A stretch of DNA of 64,000 nucleotides. It comes from Runella rosea (GTDB lineage: Bacteria > Bacteroidota > Bacteroidia > Cytophagales > Spirosomataceae). The position numbers and the translations under genes are program-made. The notes below the pieces were generated by a model. It was given only the letters and a program-made list of their open reading frames with translations. It ran no database searches and was not told where the DNA came from. Shown in pieces: positions 52,651 through 62,427 of the stretch; positions within the stretch are counted from its first letter, which is position 1; each line of letters starts with the position of its first letter. Location of the stretch: positions 558,001 through 622,000 of the forward strand of contig NZ_CP030850.1 of the NCBI RefSeq assembly GCF_003325355.1. The letters run 5' to 3'.

Positions 52651-54978
52651 TTACTTTCCAGTGAGGGCTTCACCCACTCCTCCTTTGACCGACAGAATCT
52701 TGAATTCTGTTCGGCGGTTGAGGCGGTGTTCGGCATCTTCACAATTTGCCCCATCAACACAATCGTTGACTAATTCTGACTCTCCATAACCTCGGGCTAC
52801 CAATCGTGACGGGGTGATTCCTTTGCGGACCAGATAATCGAAGGCGGCGCGAGCGCGGCGCTCAGAGAGACGTAGATTGTATACGTCGCTGGCGCGGCTA
52901 TCGGTAAATGATCTCAACTCAATTTGCATCGTTGGATACTTCTTCATCAGGCCTACTACTTTATCCAGTTCTTTGGCGGCTTCGGGACGAATGAAAAACT
53001 TATCCAAATCGTAATAAATATTATCGAGGGTAAACACGTCGCCTGTACCGTACATGCTAAGGTCACTTTCAACGATTTTCTTCTTTGTTTTCTTATTCTT
53101 GTTGATGGTTTGTTCGTTGGTCGCCAATTCGTCGCCCTCGGCCCGCAGATCGTAGTTGCGGCTTGGGTCAACTTCAAACTCGTACCCTCCATCGGGACCC
53201 GTTACTACGGTGCGTTCAGCACCCGTTTTTTGGTCTTTTAAGGTTACTTTTACACCTTCCTGCGGTGATTGATTTACTTCACGTTTTACCGTTCCGCGCA
53301 AAATCGTGTTCTCGCTTTTGTTGAGGTAAATCGACACGCTCATCTGTGGATTGGCCGACTGGGTCATCGTTGAGAAACGAACATTGTTGGTGGCGTATCC
53401 TTCTTTGATGGCCTTAAAGTCGTAATCGGTTTGTGCTTCCAAGCAAATCTTCGTGGCACCATCTATTCCCGTTTGTTGCATGTCTTGGTTAGAGCCATTT
53501 TTTACGATTCTAACGTCTGCTCCTTCGATGGGAGTGTTGGTTTTGGCATCAAGTACCAAGATTTCGAGCGGACGGCAGGTGCGCGTAAAGCGGTAAATAT
53601 TGTCGTCAGATACGCCTTTGCTGCGGTTAGAACTGAAGTAGCCAGTACCTAATTCTTTGTCGCTAATTAAACCAAAATCATCTTTTTCGGAGTTGATGGG
53701 TGCGCCCAGGTTTTTTACGCCTTTGTAGGCAATTCCTTCTTTAAGCTCGGCATAAAAAATATCCAGACCGCCCATTCCTTCGTGACCGTCGGAGGCAAAG
53801 TAGAGGTTGCCCCCTGCGTCGATAAACGGAAACATTTCATTGCCTTCGGTATTGATTTCCTTGCCTAAGTTGACGGGAGTACCCCATTGTCCATTGTTGT
53901 ATTCCACAACGTAAACGTCCGTACCGCCAAATCCACCAGGCATATCAGAGACAAAATAAAGCTTGGTATCATCGGGTGAAAGGGCGGGGTGGCCCGTAGA
54001 ATAATCGTCACTATTGAAGGGGAGTTCTTTGACGCCGCCCCAATCTTTGCCTTTTTGGTCGGCAATGTATAATTTCAATTTATTGATGCCGTCGTTACTT
54101 TTCTTGCTTTTTCCACCGTTGTAGTTGTTACGGGTAAAGACCACTTTTGTGTAATCTTTGAAGAAAGTAGCGGGGCCTTCGTGGTATTTTGTGTTGAGCG
54201 TGCGGCTAAATTTCTCGGCTTTGGTGACGGGCATTGGCAAGTCGGGGGTGGGTGTGGCCTCCGCGAGTGTGCCTGTGTTGCCATTGGAGGCCGAGGCACC
54301 GCCCAAGGTTCCCGCTGAGTTGACGTAGGTGTCGCGTACGCCTTTGAGCGCCGAGGTATCGGGGGTGAAATATAAATCAAGGAACGGGGTTTGGTTCCAG
54401 TTAAAAACCCGTTTTATAATGCCTGATTCGGCCCGTGAGGAAACAAAGACCAACCCGCCTTTGAAATACATCGGGCTAAAATCAGCTTGTCTGGAGTTGA
54501 CTGGCAAATACTCAACACGATACATGGCCGAATCTTTGTAAAAACGATTCATGTCCATGTACGTAACCGCAAACTTTCGGCCGCGTAAATCGGAGGATTG
54601 TAAGTCGGCGTACTTGCCATACATTTTTTGCGACTCACGGTGTTTGCCGTTGCTTGCCAGCGCTTGGGCATAGTAGAGGTAATTTCGGCTGTCTGAATCG
54701 GCAAAACTCTCTACCAATTGTCCGTAAACTCTTTCCGCATTGCGGGTGTCTTGGAGACGTCGGTAGCTGTAAGCCAATTTTTCTAGCGCCTCCTTTCGTT
54801 CGACAGGGTCAGACTTTTTGTCAACGCGAAGGAATTCTTCGTAGCCCCGCACAGCATCGGCATAGCTGTATTCGTCAAAAGCCCGATTGGCCGACCGGAG
54901 TCTGGCGTTTTGGGCGAATGCGTTGAGTGTCATCAGGGCCAGAACAAATCCCAACGCGATTTTACCTACGGTTTTCAT
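52651..54978 (-). CDS. OmpA family protein with PorE-like domain order
   Basis: I start at 54978, where the signal peptide begins (MKTVGKIALGFVLALMTLNAFAQ); an ATG at 55026 adds 16 residues before it. The 775-residue protein has TPR-like helices (about 25-140), a PD40/WD40-like propeller (about 170-480, with HPALSPDDTKLYFVSDMPGG), a carboxypeptidase-regulatory-like beta domain (about 490-640) and a C-terminal OmpA peptidoglycan-binding domain (about 660-775: LRSFTDSRASDVYNLRLSERRA). This order is that of PorE of the type IX secretion system, but similar OmpA proteins serve elsewhere. It should anchor an outer-membrane complex to peptidoglycan. Confidence 0.87.
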   Translation of the reverse strand: MKTVGKIALGFVLALMTLNAFAQNARLRSANRAFDEYSYADAVRGYEEFLRVDKKSDPVERKEALEKLAYSYRRLQDTRNAERVYGQLVESFADSDSRNYLYYAQALASNGKHRESQKMYGKYADLQSSDLRGRKFAVTYMDMNRFYKDSAMYRVEYLPVNSRQADFSPMYFKGGLVFVSSRAESGIIKRVFNWNQTPFLDLYFTPDTSALKGVRDTYVNSAGTLGGASASNGNTGTLAEATPTPDLPMPVTKAEKFSRTLNTKYHEGPATFFKDYTKVVFTRNNYNGGKSKKSNDGINKLKLYIADQKGKDWGGVKELPFNSDDYSTGHPALSPDDTKLYFVSDMPGGFGGTDVYVVEYNNGQWGTPVNLGKEINTEGNEMFPFIDAGGNLYFASDGHEGMGGLDIFYAELKEGIAYKGVKNLGAPINSEKDDFGLISDKELGTGYFSSNRSKGVSDDNIYRFTRTCRPLEILVLDAKTNTPIEGADVRIVKNGSNQDMQQTGIDGATKICLEAQTDYDFKAIKEGYATNNVRFSTMTQSANPQMSVSIYLNKSENTILRGTVKREVNQSPQEGVKVTLKDQKTGAERTVVTGPDGGYEFEVDPSRNYDLRAEGDELATNEQTINKNKKTKKKIVESDLSMYGTGDVFTLDNIYYDLDKFFIRPEAAKELDKVVGLMKKYPTMQIELRSFTDSRASDVYNLRLSERRARAAFDYLVRKGITPSRLVARGYGESELVNDCVDGANCEDAEHRLNRRTEFKILSVKGGVGEALTGK

Positions 54979-55118
54979 AATTGCAAAAGTGTTACAGTAG
55001 CAGGAAAATAGGATTCTATCTGTCAAGTGTCAATTACTGTGCCAAAAAATAAAAGTAAGCTTTTTTTGTGAAAAAACTATTGGGTTAAAGCGAGTTGTTT
55101 GAAATAACTATCTGTTTG

Positions 55119-56447
55119 TCAATTGGATATGGATTGTGAAAATTTTATTATTTTCACAGTTGTGTCGCTGATTTTAAAACGCTCATCCAATCGAAAGCCT
55201 ACCAACCAAGCGATTTCGCCGCCTGATTCGAGTACATAGACTTGGTCTTTTCGATTTCTGGGCACCTTTGCATCGACCAAAAAGTCACTTATTTTCTTCC
55301 TTTTTCCCTTCATTCCCAGCGGACAAAACCAATCGCCGGGCTGCCAAAGACGAAGATTGAGCGGAAATGTTAGCGCATCCGCATCCATGTAAGCGACTTC
55401 ATTTTTATTTTCTGAAACAGTGGTTTCCCCAATTGCCCATGCCAAATGCCCTCCAGCATAGTTAATTTCACCGCCAGTTTCATGCAATTCATAGGATATG
55501 GAGTTAGGTATTTGGGAAGGAGCCACAAGCCATTTACCTCGGTTCATGGTCAATGTGTGCGTTGGTGAGAAATACTGTTTACCCGTTTGCCCTTTTCGGT
55601 TGAGCCAAATGAGTTTTGATTGTTGGTACGTAAAACCCAAGCCCGTGAGCCACTGAGCCAACAACTCTACCGGGGCAACTTGCTGTTCTAATGGCGCAAT
55701 ATCAATCCGCGTTATGCTACCTTCGACCCTAATGATTTCGGCCTCAATGGTTTTGCGGCTCGCTGCCAGCAGGTTTTCGGTTGCTTTGACGCGCTCGGCC
55801 AACGTGGCGACGGAGGCCGCTACATTTGGATTGAGTTCCCTTAAAATAGGAACGACTTGGTGGCGTAGCCGATTGCGGGAATAATCAACGGAAGCGTTGG
55901 AACTGTCTTCCCGCCAAGGCAATTGATTTTGCGTAAGAAAAGTCTGTATGTTATTTCGAGGGGCAAAAAGCAGCGGACGAACCAAACGGTCTTTTTTGGG
56001 CAGAATGCCGTGCAAACCCGCCAAGCCCGTACCCCGCGTTAGATTAAGCAGGACGGTTTCAAGGAGGTCATCTTGGTGGTGAGCGGTGAGAATATAGTCA
56101 TAGTGAAATTGCTGACGGATCTCTTCAAACCAAGGATAACGCAATTCACGGGCGGCCATTTGGGTAGAAATGCCCCGTTTTTTGGCAAATACCTTGGTCT
56201 CAAACCGTTGCACGTGGCAGTCAACGCCGTATTTTTGAGCCAGTTGTCGTACAAATACTTCGTCGCCTTCGGAGTCTTCGCCCCTTAATTGGAAATTACA
56301 ATGCGCAATGCAGAAAGAAAACCCCGCCTCATGGCAAAGTTGCGTCAGAACGACCGAATCAATGCCCCCGCTCACCGTCAGCAATAATCGGTCGGTGGGC
56401 GTAAAGAGTTGGTTTTCGGTAATAAAACGTAAGAAAGCTTGCAGCAT
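55119..56447 (-). CDS. tilS: tRNA(Ile)-lysidine synthase
   Basis: I start at 56447 (MLQAFLRF); a frame extension to 56534 lacks family similarity. The 442-residue protein has the PP-loop SGGIDS (26-31) and the TilS body: CNFQLRGEDSEGDEVFV, TAHHQDDLLETVLLNLTRGTG and WREDSSN, with the C-terminal domain ending in WLVGFRLDERFKI. It modifies C34 of tRNA-Ile(CAU) to lysidine so that AUA is read as Ile. It is essential in most bacteria. Confidence 0.95.
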   Translation of the reverse strand: MLQAFLRFITENQLFTPTDRLLLTVSGGIDSVVLTQLCHEAGFSFCIAHCNFQLRGEDSEGDEVFVRQLAQKYGVDCHVQRFETKVFAKKRGISTQMAARELRYPWFEEIRQQFHYDYILTAHHQDDLLETVLLNLTRGTGLAGLHGILPKKDRLVRPLLFAPRNNIQTFLTQNQLPWREDSSNASVDYSRNRLRHQVVPILRELNPNVAASVATLAERVKATENLLAASRKTIEAEIIRVEGSITRIDIAPLEQQVAPVELLAQWLTGLGFTYQQSKLIWLNRKGQTGKQYFSPTHTLTMNRGKWLVAPSQIPNSISYELHETGGEINYAGGHLAWAIGETTVSENKNEVAYMDADALTFPLNLRLWQPGDWFCPLGMKGKRKKISDFLVDAKVPRNRKDQVYVLESGGEIAWLVGFRLDERFKISDTTVKIIKFSQSISN

Positions 56448-56576
56448 TGGTCGGTTATTGGCTTGGCAAAGATACGTATAAAAAAAGAACGTCGCCGAGG
56501 GAGACTCCTCGACGACGTTGATAAGAAAATGCATTGGTAAATGCTAGACGCTTACCGATGTTGGCAACTTGAATAA

Positions 56577-57572
56577 TTAACTTAATAAGGCTTTCTCCAA
56601 CAGTGCCTTCGTGGCCTTTATGCCAGCATCTTCGTCTAAATAGTTTTCTTTGGAACCCATCATTTTCATAAAACCACCTTCGTATTCAATACCGATAAAT
56701 CCTTTGAAATTGGGAGTGATACCAGCTTTGACAATCGGCATCATTTTCGCGAAATCTACATCGGTACAATTCCCTTTTTCATCAAATGTATGCGTTTTGG
56801 CACTGACTCCTTTGGCAAAAGGCATGAGCTTTTTTACTCCTTCGTATTTATCAAATTCGTGCAAAATCTTTGCATTTTGATACCCTTCCATCGTCAGGGT
56901 TTTGGGAAGTTCGCGTTCGGTAAAGTTGCCAAAATCGGGCAAAACACCTGCATTAGGACTTTTGATTTGTTTCAGCAAACTCACTAACCAATCAGGGTTG
57001 GTTGAAACATTGATGTGGTTTTCGATAATGATGTCGATACCAACTTTCTCGCCGTATTCGACGAGTTTACTATAGCCGTCAACTCCTGCTTTTAACAATT
57101 CTTCGGGTGTTCCGTCGCCTGTCATATTAACCCGGATAGAATGACAGCCCAAAAACTTTGCCGCATCTACCCATTTATAGTGGTTTTCAACGGCCTTCAG
57201 GCGTTTGGCAGCATCACTTGCACCAAGGTCTCCTTCGCTGTCAACCATGATAAGCACATTGCGAACGCCTAAATCGGTCGTACGTTGTTTGAGTTCGCTG
57301 AGATAAGCTTGGTCTTGTCCTTTGTCTTTCCAAAACATGGACACGTATTCTACGGCGTTGATGCCAAATTCGTTCTTGGCTTTGGCAGGGAAGTCCATGT
57401 TTTTGAGCTTGCCACTGAACAATGAACCTGCCAATGAAAACTCGGCCAATGAAATGGTAAACCAAGGTTTGGCAGTAGCAAAGGCAGATTTGGCCACAAA
57501 ACCTGCGGCAGTAACCATTCCCAATTGATTCAGGAATTGGCGACGATTAAGGTGATTATCTTGAAATGTCAT
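56577..57572 (-). CDS. Tat-exported sugar phosphate isomerase/epimerase-like protein
   Basis: The 331-residue protein starts with a Tat-like signal (NRRQFLNQLGMVTAAGFVAK), so it is probably periplasmic. The rest is an AP endonuclease-2-type TIM barrel with IIENHIN, PDFGN and FIGIEYEGG metal-ligand strands, as in xylose-isomerase-like epimerases. It lies downstream of the ThuA/PQQ-dehydrogenase gene in the same direction, with a palindrome between, and probably works in the same sugar pathway. The substrate is unknown. Confidence 0.87.
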   Translation of the reverse strand: MTFQDNHLNRRQFLNQLGMVTAAGFVAKSAFATAKPWFTISLAEFSLAGSLFSGKLKNMDFPAKAKNEFGINAVEYVSMFWKDKGQDQAYLSELKQRTTDLGVRNVLIMVDSEGDLGASDAAKRLKAVENHYKWVDAAKFLGCHSIRVNMTGDGTPEELLKAGVDGYSKLVEYGEKVGIDIIIENHINVSTNPDWLVSLLKQIKSPNAGVLPDFGNFTERELPKTLTMEGYQNAKILHEFDKYEGVKKLMPFAKGVSAKTHTFDEKGNCTDVDFAKMMPIVKAGITPNFKGFIGIEYEGGFMKMMGSKENYLDEDAGIKATKALLEKALLS

Positions 57573-57637
57573 TTTTGTAAATGTTTACAGTTTAACGTCG
57601 GCAAGCAGTTCCACTGTGGGTTCTAAATCAAGTAGAG

Positions 57638-57670
57638 AATGTCGGCAAGGTTTTAAACCTTGCCGACATT
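57638..57670. repeat. REP-like palindrome between two sugar-metabolism genes
   Basis: A perfect 16-bp inverted repeat (AATGTCGGCAAGGTTT and its complement) around one base. A further half-site GTCGGCAAG lies at 57597-57605. It may be an intergenic REP element or a weak terminator. Confidence 0.6.
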
Positions 57671-57678
57671 AATGCGTT

Positions 57679-60600
57679 CTATTCTTTTTTTCCTTCAAAC
57701 ACCATTCCCATGGCTTCAAGCTTTATTTTGGAAACATGAGCGCTTTCGTCACGGATGAAATAAACGGTGGCTTTGCCGTCGGCGTCAAACTTGTCGGGGG
57801 TGCCCGTAGCGCTGATTTCGCCACCTTGTCCGCCAGCATCCATGATTACCTTGCCATCTTTCACCTTTACTTCGATGTATTCAAAAGGCAATCCTGTCAT
57901 TTTGTATTTACCAGCATAGGCGCTGATGTCATTTTTGGGCGTTGCATCGACCACGGGCAGATTGGTTGCGGCAGGAGTGTCGGTTTTGAATTCGATTCCC
58001 ATCACGACCATGAGCGAGCCTTCCGCTTTTGGATTTTGGAATACCAAATAAATGTCATGAATGCCTTCGGTGGGGGTAAGGTTGATTTTTGCGGCATTTC
58101 CTCCAAAACCTCCTTTGTCGGTAGCTTCAATAAATCCAGATTCGCCGATGAGTTTACCCGTAGGGGAATCTAAGCGAAGCTCAATATTCCCTCCTTGTGC
58201 ATTTAACTGGGCTTTGGGGGTAGCAACGACTAATTCTACTCGCTGAATGCCTGTTAAATCAGCCTGAGTAAGTCCTATGTAAGCGCCCGATTTGCCTGGA
58301 ATTACAAAGTCATTTCCGCCAAAAGACATTTTGGCTGCCGACTCATATTTGTCAAAACCATGCGGGCTTATTTTAGCATTCCGAAGGGTATAGGTTTGTT
58401 CTGAGGCAAGCGATGGCAACCCTTTGCTGCCTTGGTCTTCGTAAGACGCCCGGAGAATGAACACACCCTGACCTTTGTCGCCAGCAGGGATTTTGGTGGT
58501 GTAAGAACCTGCCACTGGCAACGATTTCGGGTTGGCTTTTTCGTTAGAAAGACTCAAAATGTATTTCACCATATCGCCCGCATCAGTTGCTGAAAGTTGT
58601 GGGTGACCCGCCATGGGCGTTTCGCCCCATACGCCGCTGCCACCTGAGATCACTTTTTTAGCGAGTTTTTCGATGGCGCTGGCATCGCCTTTGTATTTTT
58701 GAGCAATGGCGGTGTACATGGGTCCGATAGATTTTTTGTCAATGCTGTGACAGGCCTGGCAGTCGCTCGCAGCAATGAGTTTTTTCCCAGTGGCAAAACT
58801 TGCACTCGCATCTGCTGAGCGGTGGCCTTGAGCAATGGCGATTTTGTCATATCCCTCAGCCAAGTAGTCAATGCTGACCGCTACTTGTTCGGGTTTGATT
58901 TTTCCATTGGCGAGGCTTCCGTCTTCTTTGTCGCTTACTTTTACTTCGTAGTCAAACGATTTGTTAGCGAAAAAGAAGGTTTTGTTGCTTTTGGGTAAGT
59001 CAAATGTTAGCACTGGCGGCTCATTGCCAGCGGTCAATTCCAACGATTGAGTATTGGAAGCGCCTTTTGCGTCGGTCACGGTTAAGGTGGCTTTATACAC
59101 CCCTGCTTTGGCCAGCGCCAACGTTGGATTGGGCTCGTTTACAATTTTGTTAAAACCGTCTTTGGAGGTAATTTTCCAAGAATATTTCAACGCATCACCG
59201 TCTGCATCAATGGTTCCTTTTGACGAAAGGTTTACTTTGAAGGGAACCGAGCCCCCCATTTTGTCGGCAGTTACCTGTACTACTGGTTTTCTGTTTCCGC
59301 CGTTGTATTCAATCCGTATCAAACGCGCATCATCGTTGGCCGTAAACCAGCCCGAGCCGTATTCGAGCATGTACAAATCGCCATTGGCATCAAACTCCAT
59401 GTCCATTGGATTGCTGAATTTGTAGCTTGGCATAAAACGGTCCATCGAAACATAGTTGCCATCTTTATCCATCGTTACGGCCATAATCCAGCCGCGCATC
59501 CAGTCGTAGGTCAGGATTTTGCCGTCGTAATACTTGGGGAATGCGCGAGCGGCATTTTTGAACTCTTCACTGTAAAATACGGGTCCAGCCATGGCATTGC
59601 GACCGCCGCTGCCCACCATCGGAAACTCGGGAGATTCGCCGTAAGGATACCAAATGAAGGCTTTTTGGGCGGGTGGTAGTTCTTTTAAACCAGTGTTGTT
59701 GGGAGAGGTATTGATGGGCTTAGCCGCGTCCCATTTTTCGCCCGATTTATTGTTAACAAAATCAAATTTGTTGTATGCTTTGTTGTCGCCCACGAAATGC
59801 GGCCAACCAAAGTTACCCGCTTTGCGGGCTTGTCCGACTTCGTCGTGTCCCGCAGGCCCACGGTCGTCGGCGGGTTTGTTGGCGTCGGGGCCTACTTCGC
59901 CCCAATACACAAAACCTGTTTTCTGGTCAACTGAAATGCGGAATGGGTTACGGTGGCCCATGGTATAGATTTCGGGGCGGGTTTGTGGTGTACCTTTGGG
60001 AAATAAATTTCCTTCGGGAATCGTGTAGCTACCGTCAGGTTGCGGTTTGATGCGAATGATTTTTCCGCGCAAATCGTTGGTGTTGGCCGATGATTTTTGG
60101 GCATCCCATGATTCACGACCAGGGCGCTCGTCGCTGGGGCTGAAACCGTTGGAGCCGTGTGGGTTGGTATTGTCACCCGTTGATAAGTATAGATTTCCCG
60201 CTTTATCCCAAGCGATGGAGCCCCCCGTGTGGCAACATTCTTCGCGTTGGGTAGCTACTTCCAAAATTACTTTTTTTGAGCTCATGACCAACTCGTCACC
60301 GCGCAATTCGTAACGGGTTAAGATGTTTTTAGGCTCGCCACCCGCGGGTGAATAGTAGAGGTAAATCCAGTGGTTTTGGGCGAAATTAGGGTCTTTACTC
60401 AATCCCAAAACGCCATCTTCACCTTCTGCTACTTTTCCTTCTTTGCTGGTATACTTGGTGTTTACGTCGAGCTTGGCAATGGTTTTGAGTTGCTTTGTTT
60501 TGGTATTATAAAGTCGAATTTCTCCTTTGCGTTGGATGAATAAAATGCGCCCATCGCCCAACACGGAAAGTTCCATGGGTTCGTCAAGTTTTTCTTCCAA

Positions 60601-61428
60601 AACTACTTTTGTAAAACGGTTTTCGTCGGGACGTGCTTTGGTATAATCCAAAGGTTTGGGAGCATCGCCTCCCATCACATAGTTCAAACCAGCCCAGATG
60701 TGATTAAGGAAAAGAGGTTCCGAGAATGTTTCATCAGTATGCCCCATTGCCGTGTAAAATGCCCTTCCTCCGTCAAAATCTTGGTACCAGCTCATGGGAT
60801 GGTTGTCCCCGTTTTTGCCTCCCTGATAGGTTTTTTCATCAATTTTCAGGAGCACATTAATGCTTGGGCTGATGTTTTTAAAGGCATAAAATTCATCGGT
60901 ACGTTCAAACTCATCGGGCATTCCTTTGGTTGCCCAATGGTTTTTCATGGCTACGATAAATTTCCCTTTTTGCACATTGCTTGGAACAGAAGGGTGATCT
61001 AAAAAATACGCTCCCGCCAAGCGTCCGTACCACGGCCAGTCGTACTCGGTATCGGTGGCAGCGTGGATGCCTAAATACCCGCCACCTGCTTGGATATAAT
61101 GCTCAAAATCAATCTGTTGGTTGGCGTTGAGCACGTCGCCAGTCGTATTTAGGAATACCACCGAACGATACCGTTTTAGGTTTTCGGGGTTGAATTGCGT
61201 GGCATCTTCTGTCAAATCCACAATGAATCCCTTTTCTTGGGCCATTTTTTGAAAAGCGACTTTTCCTGCCTCAATCGAAGCGTGCCGGAAGGCAGCGGTC
61301 TTGCTGAAAACCAACACGCGGCGTTCGGGCGACTGCCCGAAAACCATCGCTGCGCCACATATCAGCAATCCCCAACTAAGTAGCAGGAAACGGACTGATT
61401 TTTGGGTATTTACGTTTACTTTTTTCAT
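57679..61428 (-). CDS. ThuA / PQQ-type glucose dehydrogenase / PKD / cytochrome c / CBM-like fusion
   Basis: The 1249-residue secreted protein (signal peptide about 1-31) fuses a ThuA-like glutamine-amidotransferase-fold domain (about 33-255), a GSDH-type PQQ beta-propeller (about 280-690, with GEDGVLGLSKDPNF and CCHTGGSIAWD), a PKD domain (about 700-790), a linker, a cytochrome c domain (CQACH near 890, Met ligand in TPMAGHP), a CBM6-like beta sandwich (about 985-1150) and a small C-terminal domain. It would oxidise sugars in the periplasm and pass electrons to its own haem. A Nudix-type regulator gene is divergent from it. Confidence 0.9.
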   Translation of the reverse strand: MKKVNVNTQKSVRFLLLSWGLLICGAAMVFGQSPERRVLVFSKTAAFRHASIEAGKVAFQKMAQEKGFIVDLTEDATQFNPENLKRYRSVVFLNTTGDVLNANQQIDFEHYIQAGGGYLGIHAATDTEYDWPWYGRLAGAYFLDHPSVPSNVQKGKFIVAMKNHWATKGMPDEFERTDEFYAFKNISPSINVLLKIDEKTYQGGKNGDNHPMSWYQDFDGGRAFYTAMGHTDETFSEPLFLNHIWAGLNYVMGGDAPKPLDYTKARPDENRFTKVVLEEKLDEPMELSVLGDGRILFIQRKGEIRLYNTKTKQLKTIAKLDVNTKYTSKEGKVAEGEDGVLGLSKDPNFAQNHWIYLYYSPAGGEPKNILTRYELRGDELVMSSKKVILEVATQREECCHTGGSIAWDKAGNLYLSTGDNTNPHGSNGFSPSDERPGRESWDAQKSSANTNDLRGKIIRIKPQPDGSYTIPEGNLFPKGTPQTRPEIYTMGHRNPFRISVDQKTGFVYWGEVGPDANKPADDRGPAGHDEVGQARKAGNFGWPHFVGDNKAYNKFDFVNNKSGEKWDAAKPINTSPNNTGLKELPPAQKAFIWYPYGESPEFPMVGSGGRNAMAGPVFYSEEFKNAARAFPKYYDGKILTYDWMRGWIMAVTMDKDGNYVSMDRFMPSYKFSNPMDMEFDANGDLYMLEYGSGWFTANDDARLIRIEYNGGNRKPVVQVTADKMGGSVPFKVNLSSKGTIDADGDALKYSWKITSKDGFNKIVNEPNPTLALAKAGVYKATLTVTDAKGASNTQSLELTAGNEPPVLTFDLPKSNKTFFFANKSFDYEVKVSDKEDGSLANGKIKPEQVAVSIDYLAEGYDKIAIAQGHRSADASASFATGKKLIAASDCQACHSIDKKSIGPMYTAIAQKYKGDASAIEKLAKKVISGGSGVWGETPMAGHPQLSATDAGDMVKYILSLSNEKANPKSLPVAGSYTTKIPAGDKGQGVFILRASYEDQGSKGLPSLASEQTYTLRNAKISPHGFDKYESAAKMSFGGNDFVIPGKSGAYIGLTQADLTGIQRVELVVATPKAQLNAQGGNIELRLDSPTGKLIGESGFIEATDKGGFGGNAAKINLTPTEGIHDIYLVFQNPKAEGSLMVVMGIEFKTDTPAATNLPVVDATPKNDISAYAGKYKMTGLPFEYIEVKVKDGKVIMDAGGQGGEISATGTPDKFDADGKATVYFIRDESAHVSKIKLEAMGMVFEGKKE

Positions 61429-61553
61429 GAATAAAACGAGTTGAAACTGATAGGTTAACTTGGTAATGTTTTAATTTTAGCAGAGATAATTTTGTTATTA
61501 TCTCATTGTGGGACAATAATACTTGATTTTATTTTATTACTCAAATTTTTCTG

Positions 61554-61561
61554 TATTTTTG
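61554..61561 (+). promoter_or_regulatory. -7 box of the Nudix-type regulator gene
   Basis: TATTTTTG fits TAnnTTTG, 22 bp before the start codon at 61584. A short palindrome ATTGT-GGG-ACAAT (61505-61517) lies in the shared control region and could be an operator. Confidence 0.45.
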
Positions 61562-61583
61562 CCTAAAACCTTATCCTGCATGT

Positions 61584-62312
61584 ATGCCACTTATAAATGA
61601 ACTTGATGATTTTTTAGCGTTAAAAGACCGTTTTATCCCTCAACTTTCAGTCGATTGTGTGATTTTTGGTTTTCATAATCAACAACTCAAAGTATTATTG
61701 CTGAAATTGAAAAACTTAGATTTATGGGCGTTACCTGGTGGGTATGTAGACCAGAGTGAAGGAATTGACGAAGCTGCTCAACGCATTTTGGAAGAGCGGA
61801 CGGGCCTGAGAGATATTTATTTGGAGCAGTTTCGGGTATTTGGTTCGGCAGACCGCTCCACCAAGGAATTTATTCAAAAAATTATGGAAGTACACCGGCC
61901 CGAAGCAATGAATGATTCTTGGGTGTTGCAGCGATACGTTTCCATTGGATATTATGCGCTGGTAGACTTTTCAAAAGTGAACCCCAAGCCAGATTTTTTG
62001 TCAGAATCCAGTGAATGGTTTGAGATGAAGCAATTGCCAAAATTGGCCTTTGATCACCGCGAAATCATTCAAAAAGCGTTGGAAACCCTGCGTATAACGC
62101 TGGATTCTAAATTGGTAGGCTCCAATCTTCTGCCCGAAACATTTACGATGATGGAGCTGCAAAGCCTTTACGAGACTATTTTGGAGATGCCCCTTCGTCG
62201 GAATAATTTTCAGCGAAAAATGCTGAGTTTGGATATTTTGGAACGAGTCGAAAAACTGTACACGGGAGCTGCCAACAAAGCGCCGTATCTGTATCGATTT
62301 AAAAAATCGTAG
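61584..62312 (+). CDS. Nudix-domain transcriptional regulator (NrtR-like)
   Basis: The 242-residue protein has an N-terminal Nudix domain (about 20-150) and a C-terminal winged helix (about 165-242: TFTMMELQSLYETILEMPLR), the NrtR/AraR plan of Bacteroidota sugar or NAD regulators. The Nudix box is degenerate: RILEERTGL replaces REUxEExGU, so it probably binds a nucleotide-sugar ligand without hydrolysis. It is divergent from the ThuA/PQQ-dehydrogenase gene, which it likely controls. A terminator follows at 62371. Confidence 0.87.
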   Translation: MPLINELDDFLALKDRFIPQLSVDCVIFGFHNQQLKVLLLKLKNLDLWALPGGYVDQSEGIDEAAQRILEERTGLRDIYLEQFRVFGSADRSTKEFIQKIMEVHRPEAMNDSWVLQRYVSIGYYALVDFSKVNPKPDFLSESSEWFEMKQLPKLAFDHREIIQKALETLRITLDSKLVGSNLLPETFTMMELQSLYETILEMPLRRNNFQRKMLSLDILERVEKLYTGAANKAPYLYRFKKS

Positions 62313-62370
62313 TCAATTTTCGATTTAAAACAGTTTGTTGACCGTCAATATTTAAAGGTTTGGTAAATTG

Positions 62371-62408
62371 AAAACCGTTTAGCATCTTGCTAATCGGTTT
62401 TTTTTTAT
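62371..62408 (+). terminator. Rho-independent terminator
   Basis: AAAACCGTTTAGCA pairs with TGCTAATCGGTTTT (one mismatch) around TCT, followed by a run of T. It closes the regulator transcript. Confidence 0.9.
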
Positions 62409-62427
62409 TCACTAAACCCACCAACTC

